A stretch of 64,000 bases of DNA from Streptomyces sp. NBC_00483 (GCF_036013745.1 NZ_CP107880.1:9362001-9426000); one strand, 5' to 3'. Counted from the first letter of the stretch, positions 1-11,450 are shown. The notes: a model not told the origin generated them from the sequence alone. Numbers and translations: made by a program.

Positions 1-1397
1 GGGTGAGCGTGAGGACGCAGCCCGCGGCGAGGACCGCGCAGATGAGGCTGAAGACGCCGGTGAAGCGGAGGGTGGCGTACATCGTGCCGATGAGCATGGG
101 CGCGACGATGCCGCCGATCCGGCTGAAGGCGTCCGACGTGGCCGCCGCCATCGAGCGCAGCTGCGTCGGGTAGACCTCCGGGAGGTAGGTGTACAGCGGT
201 GCGTAGAGGCCGTTGAGGAAGAAGCCGAGGAGCAGGCTGAGGACGAGGACCGAGAGGTCGGTCTCGGCCTGCGAGACGAGGAAGGCGCAGAGCGTGGACG
301 CGGCGAGGCACGTCACGATCGACCACTTGCGGTCCGTCCGGTCGGCGAGCCAGGCCGCGGGGTAGTAGCCGAGCACCTGGGCGACCTCGACAAGCAGCGC
401 GTAGCTGAAGCTGTCGGTGATGCTCATGCCCCGGTCGAGCAGCATGCTGGGCAGGAACGTCAGGAATCCGTAGTAGGCGAAGCTCGCGACGAAGAACATG
501 CTCCATACGACGATCGTCTGGCGCAGGTACGGGCCCCGCCACAGGCCGGCGAACTGCGCCGCCGCGCCCAGGTCTTCGTCGCGTGCGGTCGTCCCTGGCG
601 GCTCGGGGGCGGGGAGGGGCGCGCCGGTGCGTGCGAGGACCGATTCCTCCAGTCTGGTCACCACCGCCTCGGCCTCGTCGTCGCGGCCCTTGAGCAGCAG
701 GTAGCGCGGCGACTCCGGCAGATTGCGCCGCCACCACAGGGCGAGGATCACGGGCAGGCCCACGAGGACCAGGCCCCAGCGCCACCCGTGGTCGACCCGG
801 GCCACGACGAAGGTGCCCACCAGAGCGGCCAGTACGTACCCCAGGCCGAAGAACCCGGCGAGGGAACCGACGTAGGTGGCTCGCTTCGCGCGTGGCGCGA
901 ACTCGGCCAGGTACGGGATCACGACGTTGACGTTGATCCCCACTCCGACACCCGCGAGGAAGCGCAGGGCCAGGAGGAAGCCGTAGTCGGGGGCGGCCGC
1001 CGACAGCAGTGTGCAGCCGCTGTACAGGACCAGCGACCACAGGAGCAGCGGCTTGCGGCCCACCCGGTTGCCCAGGAGTGCCAGCGACAGGTCACCCACG
1101 AGCGCGCCGGCCAGCGTCGCGCTCGCGATCATGCCCTGCTCGCTGCCGGTGAGCGCAAACGCCGTGGTGATCAGCGGGAGCAGGAAGGACATGATGCCCA
1201 GGTCGAGCCCGTCCAGGGTGGTGCTGAGTCCGCCCTGCGTGAGGATGCGGCCCTGCACCCATGTCATGGGGAGCCGGTCGATGCGGGCGGTCAGCCGGGC
1301 GGCGCGTGCGTCCGGATCGTCCGGGGGCGGCGGCACTGTTGCGGCCGGATTCGGGTCCGGAACCTGTGCCGGTTTCCGTGGCATGTTCGCGGTCTGC

Positions 1398-1408
<11 letters not shown>
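1..1408 (-). CDS. MFS transporter (C-terminus cut by window edge)
   Basis: Major facilitator superfamily permease of the inner membrane; 469 codons are visible and the C-terminus lies outside the window. About 45 hydrophilic residues precede TM1 (DGLDLGIMSFLLPLI). The loop 2-3 signature GNRVGRKPLLL and the PESPRYLLLKG motif before the central loop place it in the sugar-porter/aromatic-acid:H+ symporter branch. The ATG overlaps the stop of the M19 dipeptidase gene by 11 nt, so it is translationally coupled and last in the IclR operon. It probably imports the compound processed by the upstream enzymes. The substrate is unknown. Confidence 0.88.
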
Positions 1409-2443
<1,035 letters not shown>

Positions 2444-2447
<4 letters not shown>

Positions 2448-3112
2448 GAGGCGACCTCCACCGGTTCGTCCTCGCCGACCTCCGCGAGGATCTCGCCGCC
2501 CGGGCCGAACAGCGAGTCACCGGCGTGGGTGCGCGACAGCGCGCTGTCCGGGGTCAGCGCGGCCTCCGCCTCGGCGACGAAGCGCTGCCACAGCGCGCCC
2601 GTGACCGGCACTCCGTAGGTCAGGGCGCGCAGCTCGGCGGCGTCCGGCCCGGGGCGCGGGCCGTCAGGGGCGGGCGTCGCGGTGACCGTGGACTCGGTGA
2701 GGGCCAGTTCCACGCCGTAGCGGCGGGCCAGCGGTGGCAGGGCGCGGACGGCCCAGTCTTCGCCGGGGGCGGTGAAGGAGGCGGAGCCGTCGGTGTGGGC
2801 GGCGGCCACGGCGAGGTCGAGGAGGTCGGCGGCCGTGGCGAGCGCGGGTTGTGCGTCCGGGGCGGGGAACTGGGCTGTGGCGCCATCGAGTTGGGGCCGC
2901 AGGTGCCGGGCGCGCAGGGCGGGCAGCGCGTCCAGCAGGCCGGCCAGACCGTCGAGTCCGTGTGTCTCGGCGCCGACGACGATGTCCCGGGTCGCCGCCA
3001 CGGAGCCGAACGGGATCGCGGTGGTCAGCAGCACCCGGCCGGTCATCAGACGCAGCTCGCGGACCGATACGCGCAGGTCGGCGGGGGCGTGGTGGGCAGG
3101 GGTGGGGGTCAC
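2444..3112 (-). CDS. Conserved protein of unknown function (222 aa)
   Basis: I do not recognise this protein. It starts with GTG at 3112, overlapping the stop of the 582-aa gene by 4 nt (GTGA), and its own stop overlaps the M19 start by 4 nt (ATGA). It is therefore tightly coupled between two catabolic genes. It is soluble with no signal peptide or membrane segment. The N-terminal third (VSVRELRLMTGRVLLTTAIPFGS) is the best-looking structured part. The rest is rich in Ala, Pro and Leu and ends acidic (EVGEDEPVEVAS). Third-position G/C and the overlaps support real coding. A role as partner or accessory subunit of the 582-aa protein is inference from position only. Confidence 0.7.
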
Positions 3113-4857
3113 GCGTTCTCCTCGGTGCGGGTGGGAGCGGCGGCGGCCGGTCGTGCGGGCAGCGTCCAGTCGTCGCGGTCGTGTCGGTGGATGGCGTGGC
3201 GCGTGGGCGCGCCGTGGAAGAGCAGGCCGAGGACATTGCGCCCGGCGGAGTCGGCGGTCTTGTCCAGGCCGTGGACCGCCGAGTTGAGGAACCGTACGAG
3301 GTACGCGGGCACGAACGCGTCGTCGGCGATGTTCATGTGCGGGCTGTGCAGGGCGAGTTCGGCGAGGCCCTGGACCCGCGCCACCGTGTCCCGGTGCCCG
3401 GGATGGCGCACGCAGAACGCTCCCGTGGTCTCGCGCGGATCGGCCGCCTTCAGGTCCGCGTACAGGGCCTGCACCGAACGCGGCACGTTGAGCTGCCAGT
3501 CGAGGCCTTCGGCGACCTCCTCGCGCGGACCGCGCCGGGGCTCCTCTGCGGCACGGGACTTGTACCAGATGTGGCGCAGCGCGCCCGGCGCGGTCAGATC
3601 CAGGTCGAGTGCCCAGCGGTAGGCGGTGTCGAGGTGCTCCAGGAGGGCCCCGGTCGTCTGCTGAGGTGTGGCGGTCAGCGTCTCGTCCACCCGCTGCCGT
3701 TCGACGAGCGGATCCGTGAGGTGCGGCACGCTGTCGATGAGCACACCGGCGAGGGTCTCGACGGCCCGCTCGTCCAGCTCCGCGTTCCACCGGGCCCACA
3801 GGCGCGGGAGCGCATCGGCGCTGCTCGGCCGCTCCAGGGCGTCCAGGAGGGCGATCGCCCGGTGCAGGGAGCGGCCGAGTTCGGCCGGCGGCTCGAACTG
3901 GTCGTAGACGGTGGGGTCTTGTGCGTGGAAGCGCGCGGTGCGCTCGACCAGCTCTCGTACGGCGGACAGGTGCGGGGCGCCGCGCCGCGCGTCCAGGGCC
4001 TGCGCGAGGGCCTGTTCGCGCAGGTCGAGCCAACGGTCGACGAGGCGGGGGTGGTTGTTGGCGAAGAAGACGAGGCCGAGCGCGGAGGCGTTGCCGAGCC
4101 CCAGGCGGCGCCGCAGTTCCGGGTCGAGCGCGGGGGCCTCGGGGTTGCGATGCCGGGCCAGATGCTCGGCGAGGTCGGCGGCGAACTCGCGCATGAGGTA
4201 GGCGGCGAGCATCTGGGCGTGCAGGGGCGCGGCCAGGGGGTGGTTGTCGGGCAGCGCCGCGAAGGAGCGGGTGCCGAACGTGCCGTTGCCGTCCAGGCCG
4301 GTGTTGCGCATCAAGTAGCCGACGTCCCAAAGGCGTTCGGCGTCCGGCTGATGTCCCTCGGCGAGGCTGGAGACGACGTGCTCGAACAGTCGCAGGCTGC
4401 GGTTGGAGCGGCACCACACCAAGGTGTGCGCGGTGGCCCGGCCCCCGTAGAGCTTCGGCATCTCCCGTTCGGTGTGCGCGAGTTCGCTGTCGTCCGCAGT
4501 GCCGTCGAAGAGCGCGCCCGTCATGTCCCAGTCGGTGCCGACGATCCGGCTGGTACGTCCCTCCAGGCGCGGTCGGAAGGAGAAGGCGACGAAGTCGAGG
4601 GGCCCGCTCGGCGTCCGGACGCGATAGCGGGCGCGGCCGCGGGCCTCCTCGTCGATGGCGAACTCGAGCCGCTCGACCCGCCAGCCCTGCGCCGTCATGC
4701 GGTTGACCAGTGCCCGGCTCGCGCTGAGCCGGGTGGGCGGGATCTGGGCGAGGCGCTCGGGCCGCAGGAGCCGGTCCGGGGTGCGCCCGGCGGGTTCCGT
4801 GTGTCCGGCGGGTTCGGTGGCTCCGGCGGGCTCGACGACGGAAAGGGGCACGTTCAT
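3109..4857 (-). CDS. Conserved hypothetical protein (582 aa), operon with M19 dipeptidase
   Basis: Large soluble, mostly helical protein that I cannot assign to a named enzyme family. The N-terminal ~45 residues contain repeated PAG(H/R/A)TEPAG segments. The body has a striking conserved-looking block YLMRNTGLDGNGTFG (about residues 180-195) and the pattern FVAFSFRPRLEGRTSRIVGTDWD, followed by Arg/Leu/Ala-rich helices and a C-terminal IADDAFVPAYLVRFLNSAVHGLD block. I recall similar long proteins beside M19 dipeptidases in proteobacteria, but this is unverified. It is the first structural gene after the IclR regulator and overlaps the 222-aa gene by 4 nt. It is most likely the key enzyme, or part of it, in this uncharacterised operon. 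Confidence 0.75.
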   Translation of the reverse strand: MNVPLSVVEPAGATEPAGHTEPAGRTPDRLLRPERLAQIPPTRLSASRALVNRMTAQGWRVERLEFAIDEEARGRARYRVRTPSGPLDFVAFSFRPRLEGRTSRIVGTDWDMTGALFDGTADDSELAHTEREMPKLYGGRATAHTLVWCRSNRSLRLFEHVVSSLAEGHQPDAERLWDVGYLMRNTGLDGNGTFGTRSFAALPDNHPLAAPLHAQMLAAYLMREFAADLAEHLARHRNPEAPALDPELRRRLGLGNASALGLVFFANNHPRLVDRWLDLREQALAQALDARRGAPHLSAVRELVERTARFHAQDPTVYDQFEPPAELGRSLHRAIALLDALERPSSADALPRLWARWNAELDERAVETLAGVLIDSVPHLTDPLVERQRVDETLTATPQQTTGALLEHLDTAYRWALDLDLTAPGALRHIWYKSRAAEEPRRGPREEVAEGLDWQLNVPRSVQALYADLKAADPRETTGAFCVRHPGHRDTVARVQGLAELALHSPHMNIADDAFVPAYLVRFLNSAVHGLDKTADSAGRNVLGLLFHGAPTRHAIHRHDRDDWTLPARPAAAAPTRTEENA

Positions 4858-4947
4858 ACGCAGTCCTGATCGTGTGTGGGTGGTACGTCGGCGGGCCCGG
4901 GGGAGCGGGCCGGCCGGGACAGGGGGACACGGGGAGAGATGCAGGTG

Positions 4948-5733
4948 TCAGCCGTGCAGGCCGAGGGCACCACTGGTGTCGAGCCGGAGCAGCTGCTCGA
5001 TCTCGTGGGCGGTGGGTCGCAGTACGGCGAGTGCGTCGGCCGTCGTGATGCGCTCGCGTGGTCCGTGAACGCTGAGCGCCGCGACGACCTGGTTGCCGGG
5101 GCGGCACAGCGGGACGGCGAGTGCGGCGATGCCGTCCTGCTCGTCGTCGGTGGACGTCGCCCACCGGGTTCCGTTGATGAGGCCGAGTTCGTCGGCATCG
5201 GGCAGGGCGATGCCCCGATCCCGCAGCGGTTCCGTGATGTCCTGCGCGCACAGCGCCGCGAGCAGGCGTCCGGAAGCACTGGAGGTCAGGCTGAGCCGGT
5301 CGCCGAGGAGCAGCGTGGCGTGCAGGGACCGGCCCGGATCGGCGCGCTGGACGACCCGCGCGGTGTCCGTGTCGAGCACGGCGATGCTGACGACCTCGCC
5401 CGCCTGCCGCGCGGCGCGCTCCAGCAGCGGAGCCGTGCGTTCGCCGATGCCGGCCTGGCGCAGGGCGGCGTGTCCCAGGTGGGCCGGGCGCAGCGTCAAC
5501 CGGTAGGAGCCGTCCGGGAGTTGTTCCATCCAGCCGGCCGCCTCCAAGGTGACCAGCTGGCGGTGTGTCTCGGCCCGCGATGTGCCCATGGCCCGGGCGA
5601 GGGACGAGACCCGGACGGGCTCCGTCGCGTCGGCCAGGGAGTCGAGCAGGGCCAAGGCCTTCAGGACCGTGGCCAGGGGAGGCGTGGCGGGCCGTGGCGG
5701 CCCCGGCGTCGCGGCGCTTGTCACAGTATTCAT
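4948..5733 (-). CDS. IclR family transcriptional regulator
   Basis: 261-aa regulator. An N-terminal winged helix-turn-helix (about residues 20-85, LATVLKALALLDSLAD... SSLARAMGTSRAETHRQLVTL) is followed by an IclR effector-binding domain (residues ~90-255) with the usual SSASGRLLAAL stretch. It is transcribed in the same direction as the 582-aa/222-aa/M19/MFS genes with an 90-nt gap, so it is probably the local regulator of that operon and autoregulated. The inverted repeat at 5738-5758, immediately upstream of its ATG, is a candidate operator. The effector is presumably the substrate or an intermediate of the pathway. Confidence 0.9.
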   Translation of the reverse strand: MNTVTSAATPGPPRPATPPLATVLKALALLDSLADATEPVRVSSLARAMGTSRAETHRQLVTLEAAGWMEQLPDGSYRLTLRPAHLGHAALRQAGIGERTAPLLERAARQAGEVVSIAVLDTDTARVVQRADPGRSLHATLLLGDRLSLTSSASGRLLAALCAQDITEPLRDRGIALPDADELGLINGTRWATSTDDEQDGIAALAVPLCRPGNQVVAALSVHGPRERITTADALAVLRPTAHEIEQLLRLDTSGALGLHG

Positions 5734-5737
5734 GACA

Positions 5738-5758
5738 CCGTCTTTCTTTGAGAGACGG
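5738..5758. promoter_or_regulatory. Inverted repeat, candidate IclR operator
   Basis: CCGTCTTTC and GAGAGACGG flank a 3-nt centre and pair at 8 of 9 positions. The site lies 5 nt upstream of the IclR ATG on the minus strand and is the only obvious dyad between the IclR gene and the divergent beta-propeller gene. Assignment to this regulator is inference. Confidence 0.4.
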
Positions 5759-5831
5759 CGGGACTGTAGGGAGCGGGCGGGGGTTGCACAAGGGGGTGAC
5801 GCATTAATTCCCCGTCACCCTTGCCATTACA

Positions 5832-5850
5832 TTAGGTTAGCCTTGCCTAA
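5832..5850. promoter_or_regulatory. Iron box (DmdR/DtxR/IdeR-type)
   Basis: TTAGGTTAGCCTTGCCTAA matches the actinobacterial DtxR/IdeR/DmdR1 consensus TTAGGTTAGGCTAACCTAA at 16 of 19 positions. It ends 43 nt upstream of the preferred start of the beta-propeller gene, a typical position for repression by iron-loaded DmdR1. Confidence 0.75.
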
Positions 5851-5893
5851 TCTTTACTCGATGGTTCATCGGATCGGCAGGGAGACCGCACCC

Positions 5894-6937
5894 ATGTCCT
5901 CGCTCAACAGACGCGTCCACCGCACCGCGGCGAGCGCCGTCGCCCTGGTGTCCTGCACCGCGTTCACGCCGACGGAAGCCGCCGCTACGGCCGGTTCGAC
6001 GCTCATGTCCGCGCCGCTCGCCCCCGGCCTCTACCAGTCCGCGTACTCCGAGAGGAACGACGTGCTCTGGGCGACCAGCTCGGTGGGGCAGCCGCCGGCG
6101 CCGGTCACGGACTCGCGGCTGGTGCGCCTCGACCCCGACACACTCGAGGTCGAGGCGACCCACCCGACACCCCTCGACGACGGCGACGGCACCATCGAAG
6201 CGGCCTACGGCATCGATGTGGACGACGAGCACAACACGGTGTGGGTCACGAACACACGCAACGACAGCATCGCCGTCTATAGCCAGAAGACGGGCCGCCA
6301 CCTCGCGACCGTGCCGGGCGTCGCGCACGCGCGCGAGATCGTCGTCGACGAGAAGCGCGACACCGTCTGGGCCACGGCCTTCGGCACCGGCTCGGTCGTC
6401 GGCTTCAACACCCGTACGTACGAGGAGACCCGGCGCGTAACCGTCGAGGGGGCGGGCCCGACGGGCCTCGCGGTGAACGAACGCACGGGAGCGGTCCACG
6501 CCACCGATTTCACGCACGACCGCATCATCCAGATCACCCCCGGCTCCTCCGAACCGCGCCTCCTCCCTACGGGCGACGGCCCCCTCTCCATAGCCTTGTC
6601 GGCGAACGGCCGGACCGCCTACACCGCCGACCAGGGCGCGGGTGGTGTGTCCGTCGTGGACCTGCGCAAGGGGGCGGTCGTCAGGTCGATAACCACCGGG
6701 GAGGGTGCCAAGTCCCTTGCCGCAGTGAGGCGTTCGGCGCGTGTGTTGGTCGTCAACCGGCTCGCCGACTGCGTCTCCGTCGTCGACACACGGTCGGGAG
6801 CGGTCAAGGAGACGATCGGCACCAACGCGCTCCCCAATCATGTGCACATGAGCGACGCGAGCGCGTACGTCCTGGACAAGTCGGCCTCCGGGCCCAAGGG
6901 CGAGGACCATGTCACCCGGATCGACGTGGCCCGCTGA
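5894..6937 (+). CDS. Secreted YncE-like beta-propeller protein
   Basis: 347-aa exported protein. A basic N-terminus and hydrophobic stretch (RRVHRTAASAVALVSCTAFT) ending near TEAAATA form the signal peptide. It is followed by seven-bladed-type repeats with the WV/WAT...GS...V pattern (GIDVDDEHNTVWVTNT, EIVVDEKRDTVWATAF, GLAVNERTGAVHATDF, SIALSANGRTAYTADQ), as in YncE/NHL-like propellers. The start at 5894 is chosen for the AGGGAG ribosome site 9 nt upstream; an in-frame ATG at 5861 lacks one. An iron box precedes it, so expression is probably induced by iron starvation, as recalled for E. coli yncE. The ligand is unknown; a role in binding or sensing metal or siderophore outside the cell is inference. 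Confidence 0.85.
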   Translation: MSSLNRRVHRTAASAVALVSCTAFTPTEAAATAGSTLMSAPLAPGLYQSAYSERNDVLWATSSVGQPPAPVTDSRLVRLDPDTLEVEATHPTPLDDGDGTIEAAYGIDVDDEHNTVWVTNTRNDSIAVYSQKTGRHLATVPGVAHAREIVVDEKRDTVWATAFGTGSVVGFNTRTYEETRRVTVEGAGPTGLAVNERTGAVHATDFTHDRIIQITPGSSEPRLLPTGDGPLSIALSANGRTAYTADQGAGGVSVVDLRKGAVVRSITTGEGAKSLAAVRRSARVLVVNRLADCVSVVDTRSGAVKETIGTNALPNHVHMSDASAYVLDKSASGPKGEDHVTRIDVAR

Positions 6938-6990
6938 CCCGGAGGGTGCCGCGGCGCCCTCAGCTGTGGCCGACCCGACTCCGGGTCAGC
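6933..6990. terminator. Bidirectional terminator shared by convergent genes
   Basis: A perfect 10-bp inverted repeat (GCTGACCCGG at 6933-6942, CCGGGTCAGC at 6981-6990) contains the stop codon of each convergent gene in its arms. It encloses a second hairpin (GAGGGTGCC/GGCGCCCTC, 6942-6961, one G-U pair). Confidence 0.6.
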
Positions 6991-7282
6991 TCTGGCCGGA
7001 CTCGATGCGGTCGACCTCGTCCTTGGCCTCCTTGAGGCCCACGCCGGTCGCCTCGCGGTAGGCCTTGATCGCCTCGATCTTCTTGCCGTCCCGCACCAGG
7101 GCGCGTACGCCGTCGAGACCCGGGACGAGCGTGCCGGTCTCGATTCCCAGGTGCTCGATGACCAGATCCAGCTTCCGCTCGACGCGGGCGGTCCTGCGGT
7201 CGGCACGGTCGACCTTGCGCTCGATGGTGCCGATCGCGATGAGCACACCGACCAGGAGGATGAGTATTGCTGCGCTGTCCAT
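6986..7282 (-). CDS. Small membrane-anchored protein with ribosomal L7/L12 C-terminal-like domain
   Basis: 98 aa from ATG at 7282. Residues 3-20 (SAAILILLVGVLIAIGTI) form a single N-terminal membrane helix. A charged Arg/Lys helix follows (ERKVDRADRRTARVERKL), and residues ~65-95 match the helical part of the bL12 C-terminal fold (KIEAIKAYREATGVGLKEAKDEV). Streptomyces encode several such L12-like small proteins; their job is not established. It is convergent with the propeller gene and divergent from the P450, whose start lies 83 nt away. The start upstream at 7345 would add residues with no hydrophobic or family character and is rejected. Confidence 0.75.
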   Translation of the reverse strand: MDSAAILILLVGVLIAIGTIERKVDRADRRTARVERKLDLVIEHLGIETGTLVPGLDGVRALVRDGKKIEAIKAYREATGVGLKEAKDEVDRIESGQS

Positions 7283-7364
7283 AGTCACTGATCCTAGGCA
7301 ACTCGGATGACGAGGATGACGCGAATGGCACGCGGACACCTGCACGTCATTGGATCCTGAGGTG

Positions 7365-8570
7365 ATGACCGACCCGACCCAGGATCCCCGCTTCCTCCGG
7401 AACCCCTATCCGGCCTACGCGGCCATGCGGGCCACGTGTCCGGTGCGGCCCGTACCGGCCGGTTCCGCAGGCCGCGCCAACTACGTGGTCACCGGCTACA
7501 AGGAAGCCAGGGAAGCCCTCCACGACGCCCGGCTGTCGAAGGACACGGCCGCGTTCTTCGCGGGCAAGGAATCACGGCGACGTCTGCACCCCGCAGTCGC
7601 CCACACCATGCTCGCCAGCGACCCGCCCCAACACACCCGGCTTCGCAAGCTCGTGACGAAGGCGTTCACGACCGGGGCGGTCGCGCGACTGCGTCCGTTC
7701 ATCGCGCGCGTCACCGAGGAGCTGCTGGACCGGTGGCCCGTCGGTGAACCGTTCGATTTCGTGGCCGGCCTGGCGGTGCCGCTCCCGGTCGTCGTGATCT
7801 GCGAACTGCTCGGGGTCCCGGCGGCCGACCGGCCCGACGTGCAGCGCTGGTCCGCGGAGCTGTTCGCGGCGGGGGAGCCCGATGTCATCGACGCGGCCTC
7901 GCACGCGATGGCGCAGTACATGACGGACCTGATCGCCGCCAAGCGCCTCGATGCCGGCGGTTCCCTCCTGGACCGGCTCATCGCCGCTCGCGACGGAGAA
8001 GACCGTCTGAGCGAGCACGAACTCGTCTCCCTGGCCGTCCTGTTGCTCGTGGCCGGACACGAAACCACCACCAACGCCCTCGGCAACGCCGTCCTGGCGC
8101 TGCTCCGGCACCCGGCACAACTGGATCGCCTGCGGCGAAACCCGGACGACATCCCCGGCGCCGTGGACGAACTCCTCCGCTTCGACTCCGCGGTGAGCAC
8201 GTCCACCTTCCGGTTCACCATGGAGTCCGTCACGCTCGGCGGCACCGAAATCCCGGCAGGCGTACCGGTGTTGGTCGCCCTGGGTGCAGCCAACCGGGAC
8301 CCGGCGCGGTACCCCGGACCGGACGAGCTGGATCTGGACCGGGACGCCGCCGCCCACCTCGCCTTCGGTCACGGCATTCACCGCTGTGTGGGCGCACCCC
8401 TGGCCAAGGCGGAGATGGAACTCGTGCTGCGAGCCGTTCTTGCACGCTTCCCGGAACTCCAACTGGCCGTATCGGTAGACGAGTTGATGTGGCGACGTAC
8501 CCGCCTTGTCCGAGGCCTGTCGTCGCTTCCCGTTGTCGCTTCGGGGACGCAGCTCCGCACCGGCGAATAA
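7365..8570 (+). CDS. Cytochrome P450
   Basis: 401-aa soluble bacterial class I P450. Diagnostic motifs are the I-helix oxygen-binding LLLVAGHETTTNALG, the K-helix ExxR in VDELLRFDS, and the heme loop FGHGIHRCVGAPLA with the axial cysteine. No ferredoxin or reductase gene is adjacent, so redox partners must be shared. The start is uncertain: ATG at 7365 lacks a well-spaced ribosome site, and an in-frame TTG at 7350 is the alternative. It is an orphan gene with no neighbouring biosynthetic genes, so the substrate cannot be guessed. The last 30 nt, including the stop, are tandemly duplicated just downstream. Confidence 0.9.
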   Translation: MTDPTQDPRFLRNPYPAYAAMRATCPVRPVPAGSAGRANYVVTGYKEAREALHDARLSKDTAAFFAGKESRRRLHPAVAHTMLASDPPQHTRLRKLVTKAFTTGAVARLRPFIARVTEELLDRWPVGEPFDFVAGLAVPLPVVVICELLGVPAADRPDVQRWSAELFAAGEPDVIDAASHAMAQYMTDLIAAKRLDAGGSLLDRLIAARDGEDRLSEHELVSLAVLLLVAGHETTTNALGNAVLALLRHPAQLDRLRRNPDDIPGAVDELLRFDSAVSTSTFRFTMESVTLGGTEIPAGVPVLVALGAANRDPARYPGPDELDLDRDAAAHLAFGHGIHRCVGAPLAKAEMELVLRAVLARFPELQLAVSVDELMWRRTRLVRGLSSLPVVASGTQLRTGE

Positions 8571-8600
8571 CTCGGGACGCATCTCCACATCGCCGAATAA
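8541..8600 (+). repeat. 30-bp tandem duplication over the P450 stop codon
   Basis: Two adjacent 30-bp units, 8541-8570 and 8571-8600, agree at 23 of 30 positions, and both end CGAATAA. The first contains the natural stop; the second is a decayed in-frame copy of the last ten codons. Confidence 0.75.
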
Positions 8601-8690
8601 GAGGTCGTGAGGCTCTTCCCGCTCCAGTAAGGTCGGGATCTTCAGGCGGCCGAGGTCGCTCTGGAGTCCTCGAAGGTACGGGTCACCGTC

Positions 8691-9458
8691 ATGCATCCAA
8701 CCGACCACCCTGCCCGTTGCAGACTCGACGCGGCCCTGGCCGATCTCGCCACCGTCTTCCGCGGAATGACCGCGCGCCCGGACGAGTCCAACTGCGAGTG
8801 TCATTGGGGGAGTGCGGAGGAGCTGGCCCTCCTCAAGACGCCCGACACGGAACTCGACCCGGACCTCCTGCGCCGCGCCTGGCAGGCCATCGACTGGACG
8901 GATCACGGGGCTGTGCTGCGCCGCATCCTGCCGCAGTTCGCTGCGGCCCTGGTGGCCGGTCGCGTCGAGCCACTGTTCGGCCTTGAGGAGGCGGGGTACT
9001 CCTTCGCCCGTGGCCGCTGGCAGCAGTGGCCCGATGAGCAGGCCGGTGCGGTACGCGAGTTCCTGCACGCCTGGTGGGCGCAGAGCCTCACGGATCCGGA
9101 CGCCGCCGTCCCGGCGCACCAGGTCATGGCGATGTGCGCCGAGGCGTCCGGCACGGTCACCCCCTGGCTCGCCGACTGGGAGCGGCATACCGACCCCCTC
9201 AGCGACCAGCGGCTCACGGAGGCCGCGGAGGAGTGGGAGTACGAGCTGCTGGGCGACCAACTCCCGTGGTACGTCAACTGGTACGAGAACGACGAGGACC
9301 GGATGAGCGCCGAGCTGGCGGCCTGGCTCCATGGCCACGCCGCGACGCGACTCCGGGCTTCAGGTGCCTCGCCGGAGCTGCGGCGCCGGATAGCGCTGCT
9401 CGCACTCACCGGCGAGGATCGCTGGACGCACCCGGACTGGCCGGGGCACCGCTACTGA
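8691..9458 (+). CDS. Hypothetical protein (255 aa)
   Basis: I do not recognise this family. It is a soluble protein without signal peptide, rich in Trp, Asp/Glu and Leu/Ala helices (WQQWPDEQAGAVREFLHAWW; EEWEYELLGDQLPWYVNWYE). Codon bias is normal for the genome, so it is a real gene. It stands alone between the P450 and the convergent CGNR regulator gene, with only 13 nt between the two 3' ends. The ATG at 8691 is preceded by GAAGG about 14 nt upstream. Confidence 0.7.
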   Translation: MHPTDHPARCRLDAALADLATVFRGMTARPDESNCECHWGSAEELALLKTPDTELDPDLLRRAWQAIDWTDHGAVLRRILPQFAAALVAGRVEPLFGLEEAGYSFARGRWQQWPDEQAGAVREFLHAWWAQSLTDPDAAVPAHQVMAMCAEASGTVTPWLADWERHTDPLSDQRLTEAAEEWEYELLGDQLPWYVNWYENDEDRMSAELAAWLHGHAATRLRASGASPELRRRIALLALTGEDRWTHPDWPGHRY

Positions 9459-9471
9459 CGCCCGCCCCGCG

Positions 9472-10062
9472 TCACTGCTGCTTGCGCGCCGCGTAGGACC
9501 GGGCCGCCCGTACGCGGTTCCCGCAGCGCGTCGTGCACCAGCGGCGGGCGCCGTGGGAGCGCAGGAACCAGCGGGCGCAGTTCTGGGCGGCGCATTCGGT
9601 GAGGCGCTCGGCCTCCGTGCCGACGAGGAGGTCGGTGGCGTCGTCGGCCAGTTGGGAGAGCGCGGCCGCGACCGGGTTGCCGGTGTCCGGGGTGTCGGCG
9701 CGGTGCGGGCCGGTGGTGGACCAGGCCAGCCGTGGGGTCGAAGGGGCCGCGGCGAGCGCGGAGTTGAGGGTGGCGAGGGCCTCGGCGGGAGGTGGCCCTG
9801 CGCCTTCGGTGCGCGCCCGCAGCAGAGTGCGTACGGCCTCGCGCAGACCCAGCAGCCGCCCGTGCTGCCGCCCGTTCAACGCGGTCCGGTCGGTCAGCAA
9901 CTCGTGCCGGACGAGCCACAGATGGGCGGCCTCGGTGTCGTCGAGCAGGTCGACGGCGCCGTGGCTGAGGTCGAACCGCGTGTTGACCAGGGCAAGCGAG
10001 AGGAACCGCTCCTCTCCGGGGACCGGTGGCTGGCGCAGATAGACAGGGTCGGCATGATCCAC
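9472..10062 (-). CDS. ABATE/CGNR zinc-finger domain regulator
   Basis: 196 aa. The N-terminal part (LSLALVNTRFDLSHGAVDLL...) is the ABATE/CGNR N-terminal domain. Residues ~155-192 contain the treble-clef zinc finger with CAAQNCARWFL and WCTTRCGNRVRAARSYAARK, including the family-naming CGNR. Such proteins are presumed transcription regulators of stress or resistance genes in actinobacteria. The GTG start at 10062 is divergent from the cysteine desulfurase gene at 10152, so the 89-nt intergenic region could hold a shared operator; no clear dyad was found in it. Confidence 0.85.
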   Translation of the reverse strand: MDHADPVYLRQPPVPGEERFLSLALVNTRFDLSHGAVDLLDDTEAAHLWLVRHELLTDRTALNGRQHGRLLGLREAVRTLLRARTEGAGPPPAEALATLNSALAAAPSTPRLAWSTTGPHRADTPDTGNPVAAALSQLADDATDLLVGTEAERLTECAAQNCARWFLRSHGARRWCTTRCGNRVRAARSYAARKQQ

Positions 10063-10094
10063 GCCCTCATGTTAACGCTTGCGATTCTCCGTGA

Positions 10095-11384
<1,290 letters not shown>

Positions 11385-11450
11385 CTGGTGGGTGTCGAGT
11401 CAGCGCGTCAAGTCCGTGCCATCAGGCCTGTGCCCGTCAGGCCCGTGTCA

